Below, in pieces: positions 40,610-47,605 of a stretch of DNA of 64,000 bases (the first letter of the stretch is position 1; each line of letters opens with the position of its first letter). Source of the DNA: Oscillospiraceae bacterium (GTDB taxonomy: Bacteria; Bacillota; Clostridia; Oscillospirales; SIG627); contig SVTC01000003.1 of assembly GCA_015063985.1 (NCBI GenBank), positions 69,162-133,161 of the forward strand. Direction: 5' to 3'. Below the pieces are notes generated by a model that was not told where the DNA came from, did no database searches, and worked only from the letters and a program-made list of their open reading frames with translations. The position numbers were made by a program, and so were the translations under genes.

Positions 40610-42355
40610 ATGAAAAAACTACTTTTGGGTAATGCCGCGATTGCGCAGGGCGCCTATGAAGCGGGAGTAAGAGTGGTATCATCCTACCCCGGAACTCCCA
40701 GCACCGAAATCACCGAAAGCATAGTTAAATACGATGCAGACATTTTTGCGGAATGGGCTCCCAACGAAAAGGTAGCCGCAGAAACTGCCATCGGTGCATC
40801 CATTGCGGGCGCAAGAGCGATGAGCTGTATGAAGCACGTCGGTCTCAACGTTATGGCTGATCCCGTGTTCACCGCAAGCTATACGGGCGTAAACGCAGGT
40901 CTTGTGCTGTGCGTGGCAGATGATCCCGGTATGCACTCCTCTCAGAACGAGCAGGATTCCCGCCACTATGCCCGCGCAAGCAAGATCCCTATGCTCGAGC
41001 CCTCCGACAGCAGTGAGTGCCTCAGCTTCACAAAGCTGGCATTTGAGCTTTCTGAGGAATACGATACACCCTTTTTCGTCCGTCTTTCCACAAGGGTAAG
41101 CCACTCCCAAAGCCTTTGCGACCTGGGCGAAAGAAAAGATACAGAGCTTAAGCCCTACGAAAAGAACATAGCAAAATACGTTATGATGCCCGGAAACGCC
41201 ATCAAGCGTCACGTCGTGGTGGAGGAGCGCACGAAAAAGCTCATCGAGCTTGCTGAGTCCGACAGACTGAACACCGTTATAGACAACGGCTCGGATATCG
41301 GCGTTATTACCTCCGGTATCTCCTATCAGTACGCCTGCGAGGCACTGGGCGACAGAGTCAACTATTACAAGCTCGGTATGGTATGGCCTCTGGGCGAAAA
41401 GGCTATAAAGGACTTCTGCTCCAAGTGCAAGAAGGTATTTGTCATCGAGGAGCTTGACAGCTTCATCGAGGAGCATTGCCGCGCACTGGGCATAGAGGTC
41501 ATCGGCAAGGAGCGCTTTACCCTTTTGGGCGAATACACCGCACAAATGATCAAGAAGGCAGTATTCAACGAGGATGCCCCCGAGTTTTCTCCCCTCACGG
41601 AGGCTTTGCCCGCAAGACCTCCCGTTTTGTGTGCAGGCTGTCCCCACAGAGCCACCTTCTACGTTCTTAAGAAGCTCGGTCTTACGGTATCCGGCGATAT
41701 CGGCTGCTACACCCTTGGTGCGGTGGCTCCCCTTCAGAGCGTTGATACCACAATTTGTATGGGTGCATCAGTCAGTGCGGCTCACGGTATGGCAAAGGCA
41801 AGAGGCAAGGATTTTGCCAAGAAGCTTGTCAGTGTTATCGGAGACAGCACCTTTATCCATTCGGGAATCACGGGCCTCATAGATATGGTGGCAAACAAGG
41901 GAAGCGGAACCGTGATCATTCTGGACAACTCCATCACCGGTATGACGGGTCATCAGGAAAATCCCCTTACCGGCTTTGATATCCGCGGAGAGAAGGCTCC
42001 TCAGGTGGATCTGCTCGCTCTGGTAAAGGCGATAGGCGTAAAGGATCCCGTTGTATGCGATCCCTTTAACATAAAGGAATTCGAGCGCGTAGTCAAGGAA
42101 GAGACCGCAAAGGATGAGCCCAGCGTTATCATAGCTCAGCGTCCCTGCGCCCTTCTCAAGAGAGCTGTCAAATATAGCGGCAGCTGCTACGTAAACAAGG
42201 ATAAATGCAAGAACTGCAAGCTTTGTATGAAGCTCGGCTGTCCCGCTATAGTCAGCGACGAAAAGGGCGTTCATATAGATGCGACCCAATGCAACGGCTG
42301 CGGACTTTGCACCTCCGTATGCCCCTTCGGTGCAATAGAAAAAAGGGAGGGCTGA
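40610..42355 (+). CDS. iorA: indolepyruvate ferredoxin oxidoreductase, alpha subunit
   Basis: 581 residues with the IorA order: a pyrimidine-binding domain (SSYPGTPSTEITESIVKYDA), a middle domain, a TPP-binding domain (GDIGCYTLGA, IGDSTFIHSGITGLIDMV) and a C-terminal pair of 4Fe-4S clusters (CKNCKLCMKLGCPAI and CNGCGLCTSVCPFGAI). IorAB interconverts aryl-pyruvates and aryl-acetyl-CoA plus CO2 using ferredoxin. Under a Tyr T-box and next to acyl-CoA ligases, the reductive carboxylation direction is inferred. iorB follows within five bases. Confidence 0.95.
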   Translation: MKKLLLGNAAIAQGAYEAGVRVVSSYPGTPSTEITESIVKYDADIFAEWAPNEKVAAETAIGASIAGARAMSCMKHVGLNVMADPVFTASYTGVNAGLVLCVADDPGMHSSQNEQDSRHYARASKIPMLEPSDSSECLSFTKLAFELSEEYDTPFFVRLSTRVSHSQSLCDLGERKDTELKPYEKNIAKYVMMPGNAIKRHVVVEERTKKLIELAESDRLNTVIDNGSDIGVITSGISYQYACEALGDRVNYYKLGMVWPLGEKAIKDFCSKCKKVFVIEELDSFIEEHCRALGIEVIGKERFTLLGEYTAQMIKKAVFNEDAPEFSPLTEALPARPPVLCAGCPHRATFYVLKKLGLTVSGDIGCYTLGAVAPLQSVDTTICMGASVSAAHGMAKARGKDFAKKLVSVIGDSTFIHSGITGLIDMVANKGSGTVIILDNSITGMTGHQENPLTGFDIRGEKAPQVDLLALVKAIGVKDPVVCDPFNIKEFERVVKEETAKDEPSVIIAQRPCALLKRAVKYSGSCYVNKDKCKNCKLCMKLGCPAIVSDEKGVHIDATQCNGCGLCTSVCPFGAIEKREG

Positions 42356-42359
42356 AAAA

Positions 42360-42929
42360 ATGTCTAAGAATATAATGATAGTCGGCGTCGGCGGTCAGGG
42401 AACTCTGCTTGCCAGCCGAATCCTGGGAAATACCCTTATCGCCCAGGGCTATGACGTTAAGGTCAGCGAGGTACACGGAATGAGCCAGAGAGGCGGAAGC
42501 GTCGTGACCTACGTTAAATATGCGGATAAGGTATCCTCCCCCATAATCGACAAGGGCGAGGCCGACGTGATACTTGCCTTTGAGCTTCTGGAGGCATACA
42601 GAGCACTGCCCTACCTGAAAAAGGGCGGTAAGCTTATAGTCAACAAGCAGAGCATTTCGCCTATGCCCGTAATAATCGGCGCGGCGCAGTATCCCGAAAG
42701 CATTGAAGAAAAGCTTGGTAAGCTCTGCGACCTCACAGCTCTTGACGCTTTGGAGCTTGCTACCGAGGCGGGAAGCTTCAAGGCGGTAAACGTGGTCCTT
42801 ATCGGCGTTCTGGCAAGCTCCTCCGAAATATCCAAGGAGGCTTGGCTGGAGGCATTGAGAGCCACCGTGCCCGCAAAGCTCCTGGACGTAAACCTTAAGG
42901 CTTTTGAATTAGGCTACAATTTAAAATAA
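42360..42929 (+). CDS. iorB: indolepyruvate ferredoxin oxidoreductase, beta subunit
   Basis: 189 residues of the 2-oxoacid:acceptor oxidoreductase gamma-type domain: MIVGVGGQGTLLASRILGNT at the N terminus and VHGMSQRGGSVVTYVKY, both hallmarks of IorB. It pairs with IorA; two of each form the active enzyme. A ribosome site precedes the start, and only 35 bases separate it from paaK. Confidence 0.9.
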   Translation: MSKNIMIVGVGGQGTLLASRILGNTLIAQGYDVKVSEVHGMSQRGGSVVTYVKYADKVSSPIIDKGEADVILAFELLEAYRALPYLKKGGKLIVNKQSISPMPVIIGAAQYPESIEEKLGKLCDLTALDALELATEAGSFKAVNVVLIGVLASSSEISKEAWLEALRATVPAKLLDVNLKAFELGYNLK

Positions 42930-42964
42930 AAAAACACTCTAAAACCGAAAGAAGGAATCAAAAA

Positions 42965-44272
42965 ATGGCAATGTGGCAACCGGAAATTGAAACCATGTCA
43001 CGAGAAGAGCTTACAAAGCTTCAAAGCGAAAGACTTGTTTGGCAGGTAAAAAGAGTCTACGAGAGAGTTGAATGCTTCCGCAAGAGAATGGATGAAAAGG
43101 GCTTGAAGCCCGAGGACATCCACGGAATCGAGGATCTTCACAAGCTCCCCTTTTCCTACAAGCAGGATCTTAGAGACTATTACCCCTACGGACTTTTCGC
43201 AGAGCCCTTGAAAAACATTGCCAGAGTTCATGCATCCAGCGGAACCACCGGCAAGAAGATAGTCGTAGGCTATACAAAAAAGGACCTTGACGACTGGGCA
43301 AACTGTATGGCAAGACAGTTCTATGCCGTTGGAGCCGACAGTGAATCCATCATCCAGGTCGCATACGGCTACGGTCTTTTCACCGGCGGCTTAGGCGCTC
43401 ACGGCGGTGCGGAGAAGATCAATGCTACGGTCGTTCCCATCTCTGCGGGCAACACCCAGAATCAGCTCCAGACAATGGTAGATTTCGAATCCACAGTGCT
43501 TTGCTGTACACCCAGCTATGCGTTGTATCTGGGAGAATCGGTACAGGAGGCGGGCTTGAAGGATAAACTCAAGCTCAAGGCGGGCGTTTTCGGCGCAGAG
43601 CCCTGGACCGAGGAAATGAGAAACAGCATCGAGGAAAAGCTGGGGATCAAGGCATACGACGTATACGGACTCAGTGAGATCATGGGTCCCGGCGTCAGCT
43701 ACGAGTGTGAATGCCAGAGCGGTATGCACGTCTGTGAGGATATGTTCATACCCGAGATCATCGATCCCGATACCCTTGAGGTACTTCCCTGGGGCAGCAC
43801 AGGTGAGCTGGTATTTACCACCATCACCAAGGAGGGCTTCCCCATCATCCGTTACCGCACAAGAGATATCTGCAGCCTCAATCCCGAGCCCTGCAAGTGC
43901 GGAAGGACCCACATCCGTATGAACAAGCCCCACGGAAGAAGCGACGATATGCTTATCATCCGCGGAGTAAACGTGTTCCCCTCTCAGATCGAGGAGGTGC
44001 TTTTGAAGGTCAACGACGGAACCATCACACCCAACTATCAGATCGTCGTAGACAGAGTCAACAACAACGATACCTTTGACGTAAACGTCGAAATGAGCGA
44101 GGAGATGTTCGCAGACGACGTAAAGAGCATAGAAAAGGTTGAAAAATTCATCACCGATGAATTAAGAAGTCTTCTCGGAATCGGCGCCAAGGTCCACCTC
44201 GTCAACCCCAAATCCATCACAAGAAGTGAAGGAAAGGCAAAGCGCGTTATCGACAAGCGCAAGCTTTTCTGA
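42965..44272 (+). CDS. paaK: phenylacetate-CoA ligase
   Basis: 435 residues, the usual PaaK length. Motifs are HASSGTTGKKIVVGYTKKDL, YGLSEIMGPGVSYECE, RTRDICSLNPEPCKCGRTH and the C-terminal GRSDDMLIIRGVNVFPSQIE, which is typical of PaaK and its AMP-binding C-terminal domain 2. It activates phenylacetate or a related aryl acid to the CoA ester. It is the second acyl-CoA ligase in this operon, so the two may serve different aryl acids. Confidence 0.9.
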   Translation: MAMWQPEIETMSREELTKLQSERLVWQVKRVYERVECFRKRMDEKGLKPEDIHGIEDLHKLPFSYKQDLRDYYPYGLFAEPLKNIARVHASSGTTGKKIVVGYTKKDLDDWANCMARQFYAVGADSESIIQVAYGYGLFTGGLGAHGGAEKINATVVPISAGNTQNQLQTMVDFESTVLCCTPSYALYLGESVQEAGLKDKLKLKAGVFGAEPWTEEMRNSIEEKLGIKAYDVYGLSEIMGPGVSYECECQSGMHVCEDMFIPEIIDPDTLEVLPWGSTGELVFTTITKEGFPIIRYRTRDICSLNPEPCKCGRTHIRMNKPHGRSDDMLIIRGVNVFPSQIEEVLLKVNDGTITPNYQIVVDRVNNNDTFDVNVEMSEEMFADDVKSIEKVEKFITDELRSLLGIGAKVHLVNPKSITRSEGKAKRVIDKRKLF

Positions 44273-44285
44273 AAAGGAGTACGTT

Positions 44286-44717
44286 ATGCAGATCAATCAG
44301 CTTTCCATATTCGTTGAAAATAAATCCGGAAGACTTATGGAGATAATGGCCGTTCTGGAAAAGGCGGGCATCAACGTAAGCGCCCTCAGCCTTGCAGACA
44401 CCACAGACTTCGGAATCCTCAGAACCATCGTGGACGATCCCGAAAAGGCAAAGCTTGCCCTGAGAGAAAGCGGTGTTATAGTTAAGACTGCACCCGTTAT
44501 CGCCCTTCCCATAGACGATACCCCCGGCGGTCTTGCAAAAATGCTCGCAGTTCTCAGCAACGAGAATGTTGCCGTAGAATATATGTACGCCTTCTGCACC
44601 AGAACTCACGGCAAGGCTATGATGGTCCTCAAGGTGGATGATTCCGCAAAGGCACAGGCGGTCCTTACCCAAAAGGGCTACGGCGACGTGGATCCAAAAG
44701 AATTTTTCAAGCACTGA
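44286..44717 (+). CDS. tandem ACT-domain regulatory protein
   Basis: 143 residues made of two ACT domains: INQLSIFVENKSGRLMEIMA...ALSLADTTDFGILR and IALPIDDTPGGLAKMLAVLS...YMYAFCTR. ACT domains bind amino acids and adjust enzyme activity; stand-alone copies usually lie beside paaK/ior genes. The start at 44286 follows AAAAGGAGT. In this operon it may sense an aromatic amino acid and act on the neighbouring enzymes. Confidence 0.85.
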   Translation: MQINQLSIFVENKSGRLMEIMAVLEKAGINVSALSLADTTDFGILRTIVDDPEKAKLALRESGVIVKTAPVIALPIDDTPGGLAKMLAVLSNENVAVEYMYAFCTRTHGKAMMVLKVDDSAKAQAVLTQKGYGDVDPKEFFKH

Positions 44718-44729
44718 AAGGGAAAAGAA

Positions 44730-45923
44730 ATGGACTTTGTATTTTCTGACAAAATGGCGAAAATGAAGGGCTCTGCCATAAGAGAGATCTTCAAGCTGGC
44801 GGGCGATCCCAACGTTATAAGCCTTGCGGGCGGAAACCCTGCGCCCGAGCTTTTCCCCAACAAGGAGCTGGCCAAGATCGCCTCCGAGCTTCTCGTTAAC
44901 GAGCCCGTTTTGAGCCTTCAGTACGGCGTAACCGAGGGCTATGCCCCATTAAGAGAGCTTACTAAGGAGCGCCTTGCCAAAAAGGAAGGCATTTCAAGCC
45001 CCGACGATGATATCCTCATCACCACCGGCGGTCAGCAGGGCATCGAGCTTATTGCAAAATGTATCCTCAACGAGGGCGACACCGTTATCGTGGAGGAGCC
45101 CAGCTTTATCGGTGCGCTGAACGCATTCAGATCCTTTAACGCTCATCTGGCGGGAATCCCTCTTGAAGACGACGGCATTGATCCCCAAATTCTGGAAAAG
45201 ACCATTCTGGAAAACAAAAACGCCAAGATACTCTACATTATCCCTACCTTCCAGAATCCCGCGGGAACCACCACGAGCCTTGAAAAGAGAATGGCTATCT
45301 ATGATATCTGTGCAAAGCACGGCGTTCTTATAATAGAGGACAATCCCTACGGCGAGCTCCGCTTTGACGGTGAGCACGTTGCCACGATAAAATCCATGGA
45401 TAAGGAAGGCATAGTTGCTTATTGCGGAAGCTTTTCCAAGATAATCGCACCCGGCCTTCGCGTGGGCTTCTGCTGTGCCCCCAAGGCGCTGATCGGAAAA
45501 ATGACAGTCGCAAAGCAGATAGGCGACGTTCACACCTCTATGCTTCCTCAGCTTTTGGTGTACGAATTCCAGAAGCGCTACGATCTTGACAGCTACATTC
45601 AGAAAAACCGCGATCTTTACAGACATAAGTGCCATCTTATGCTGGACACTATCGACAGCTGCTTCCCTGAAAGCGTAAGCCATACCCGTCCTCAAGGCGG
45701 TCTTTTCGTATGGTGCGATATGGGAGAAGGCTACGATACCTCTCTGATCGCCAAGGAATGCGTCAAGAAAAACGTGGTATTCGTTCCCGGAAGCACCTTT
45801 ATGGTGGATATGGATAAGCCCTGTCATTACTTCCGTCTGAACTACTCCACAATGTCCGACGAGAAAATCATCAAGGGCGTGGAGATCCTGGGAAGCACGT
45901 TGAAGGAAATCGTAAAAAAATAA
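44730..45923 (+). CDS. PLP-dependent class I/II aminotransferase (aromatic/2-aminoadipate type)
   Basis: 397 residues. The N-terminal IREIFKLAGDPNVISLAGGN, ITTGGQQGIELIAKCILNEG, IPTFQNPAGTTTSLEKR and the PLP Lys in YCGSFSKIIAPGLRVGF identify the fold-type I AraT/LysN-like group. It would interconvert aryl-pyruvates and aromatic amino acids, completing the set ligase, IOR, aminotransferase. It is the last gene behind the Tyr T-box. Confidence 0.85.
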   Translation: MDFVFSDKMAKMKGSAIREIFKLAGDPNVISLAGGNPAPELFPNKELAKIASELLVNEPVLSLQYGVTEGYAPLRELTKERLAKKEGISSPDDDILITTGGQQGIELIAKCILNEGDTVIVEEPSFIGALNAFRSFNAHLAGIPLEDDGIDPQILEKTILENKNAKILYIIPTFQNPAGTTTSLEKRMAIYDICAKHGVLIIEDNPYGELRFDGEHVATIKSMDKEGIVAYCGSFSKIIAPGLRVGFCCAPKALIGKMTVAKQIGDVHTSMLPQLLVYEFQKRYDLDSYIQKNRDLYRHKCHLMLDTIDSCFPESVSHTRPQGGLFVWCDMGEGYDTSLIAKECVKKNVVFVPGSTFMVDMDKPCHYFRLNYSTMSDEKIIKGVEILGSTLKEIVKK

Positions 45924-45942
45924 CTTTTTATTAAAAAAACTA

Positions 45943-45971
45943 TTGACAAGCGGCACAGTGAGTGCTATACT
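45943..45971 (+). promoter_or_regulatory. promoter of the leucine-attenuator operon
   Basis: TTGACA at 45943-45948, 17-base spacer, TATACT at 45966-45971. Confidence 0.85.
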
Positions 45972-46004
45972 TTCACTATCATCCGTACGAAAAGGGGAAC
46001 AGCA

Positions 46005-46076
46005 ATGAAGGCTCTTTCTAACAATTTCGCCCTCCTGCTATCCGCTATCGGCCTACTTACTCTTTCAAGTTGCTGA
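46005..46076 (+). CDS. leucine-rich leader peptide
   Basis: A 23-residue open frame after AAAAGGGGAAC. Seven of the 23 residues are Leu, including CTC-CTG-CTA in a row and two CTA codons, and the last Leu codons lie inside the loop of the first hairpin. The stop falls in that hairpin's right arm. It matches the design of leader peptides in ribosome-mediated attenuation. The end LTLSSC imitates a lipobox, but the stop follows at once, so it is not a lipoprotein. Confidence 0.75.
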   Translation: MKALSNNFALLLSAIGLLTLSSC

Positions 46077-46178
46077 TAGCGTCCTTTGGTCGTGCAAGCA
46101 TTTTCTGCGGATAACCTTAATCAGGGAATTTTGTCAGTTTTAAGGGCTTGCGGCGTGGACGCCGCAAGCCCTATTTTT
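46043..46178 (+). promoter_or_regulatory. transcription attenuator (leucine type)
   Basis: Three alternative stems can be drawn. 1:2 is CGCTATCGGC (46043-46052) with GCTGATAGCG (46072-46081). The antiterminator joins GCGTCC (46079-46084) with GGACGC (46157-46162) and GCAAGC (46094-46099) with GCTTGC (46146-46151). The terminator is GGGCTTGCGGCG-TGGA-CGCCGCAAGCCC plus T run (46144-46178). A ribosome stalled at Leu codons would block 1:2, permit the antiterminator and allow transcription of the downstream genes. Confidence 0.75.
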
Positions 46179-46209
46179 ATATTCAATCCATCCCAAGGAG
46201 GAAAAAACA

Positions 46210-47604
46210 ATGAAAAAAGTCAAGATATGCGACCTCACTCTCAGAGAAGCTGCCAAGACCGCCCGTGCAGAGCTATCCTTTAAGGAAAAGCTTGAAGTGG
46301 CTAAGCTTATCGACGGAGTCGGTGCCGATATTATAGAAACGGAAGAGTTCTCCGGAAGCAAGGCTGACGTTTTGTTTTTGCATACCATCTCCACGATAAT
46401 AAAAAGTTCCACCGTTTCCTGCCCCGTAAAGCTCAACGTCAACTCGGTCGAGCAGGCTTGGGAGGCGATCAAAAAGGCCCGCTATCCCAGACTTCACGTT
46501 ATGATCCCCACCTCCACGGTACAAATGGAGTATATAGCGCATAAAAAGCCCGCCGCAGTGCTGGACCTCATCACCGAGCTGGTATCAAAGGCAAAGAGCC
46601 TCTGCTCCGACGTTGAATTTTCCGCCATGGACGCCACAAGAAGCGAAAAGGACTTTCTTGTAAAGGCAGTAAAGGCAGCAGTGGATGCAGGCGCTACCAC
46701 AGTCACTCTCTGCGACAGCGTCGGAACCATGCTTCCCGGAGAGGTATCCGCTTTTATCAAGGACAGCTTTGAAAGTGTGGATATGACACAGTTCACCGCC
46801 GGAGTTGAGTTTTCCAACACCACGGGTCTGGGTGCCGCTTGTGCCATCAGTGCATTGGATGCGGGAGTCAGCCAGATCAAGGTAGCCGTGGGCATCGACA
46901 ACATTCCCTCTCTCGATGCCGCCGCAGAGGTATTCCGCCTCAGAGGCGAGGCTCTCGGCTACGAAAGCTCTCTCAACCACACCAGACTTTCCTGCGCCTG
47001 CTCTCAGATCCGCGCAATGATCCATCCCGAGAAAAAGCAAAGCACCGTTACAAGAGAAATGGATGCCGATTTCGTCCTCAATAAGGAGGATGACATCCAG
47101 ACCGTTGCCGGCTATGTTGAAAAGCTCGGCTACGAGCCCGACGGAGACGAAATGGCTCAGATCTTCGAAAACTTCCAACGTCTCAGCCAGAAAAAGCCCA
47201 TCGGAGCAAGAGAGCTTGATGCGATCATCGCCGGAGCCTCACTGCAATCCGCACCGGTATACAGACTTAAGAGCTACGTTATAAACACCGCAAACCTCTT
47301 CTCCTCCAGCGCTCAGATCACCCTCTCAAAGGACAACAGCGAGCTTTGCGGAATAAGCATGGGCGACGGCCCCATAGACGCGGCATTCGTTGCCATAGAA
47401 TCAATAATCGGACATCACTACGAATTGGATGACTTCCAGATCCGCTCGGTAACCGAGGGAAGAGAAGCAATGGGCGAGGCGATAGTCAAGCTCAGACACA
47501 GCGGAAAGCTTTATTCCGGCAGAGGTCTCTCCACCGACATAGTGGGCTCCAGCATTCACGCATACATCAACGCACTGAACAAGATCTGCTCAGAGGAGGC
47601 ATAA
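46210..47604 (+). CDS. 2-isopropylmalate-synthase-like protein without the metal-binding site
   Basis: 464 residues with the LeuA layout: DRE-TIM barrel beginning CDLTLREAAK, conserved DVEFSAMDATRSEKDFLVKA, and a C-terminal LeuA dimer/leucine-binding domain (GDGPIDAAFVAIESIIGHHY, SVTEGREAMGEAIVKLRHSG). The essential HxHND metal motif is replaced by VEFSNTTGLG and the GxGERAGN loop by GIDNIPSLD. Classic isopropylmalate synthesis is therefore doubtful. It is the first gene behind the leucine attenuator. It may be a regulator, or an enzyme with changed chemistry. Confidence 0.75.
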   Translation: MKKVKICDLTLREAAKTARAELSFKEKLEVAKLIDGVGADIIETEEFSGSKADVLFLHTISTIIKSSTVSCPVKLNVNSVEQAWEAIKKARYPRLHVMIPTSTVQMEYIAHKKPAAVLDLITELVSKAKSLCSDVEFSAMDATRSEKDFLVKAVKAAVDAGATTVTLCDSVGTMLPGEVSAFIKDSFESVDMTQFTAGVEFSNTTGLGAACAISALDAGVSQIKVAVGIDNIPSLDAAAEVFRLRGEALGYESSLNHTRLSCACSQIRAMIHPEKKQSTVTREMDADFVLNKEDDIQTVAGYVEKLGYEPDGDEMAQIFENFQRLSQKKPIGARELDAIIAGASLQSAPVYRLKSYVINTANLFSSSAQITLSKDNSELCGISMGDGPIDAAFVAIESIIGHHYELDDFQIRSVTEGREAMGEAIVKLRHSGKLYSGRGLSTDIVGSSIHAYINALNKICSEEA

Positions 47605-47605
47605 A

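Noticed and set aside
46005-46076. Leader peptide as a small lipoprotein
   Set aside because: The lipobox-like end is followed immediately by a stop; Leu codon placement and the downstream alternative hairpins fit attenuation.
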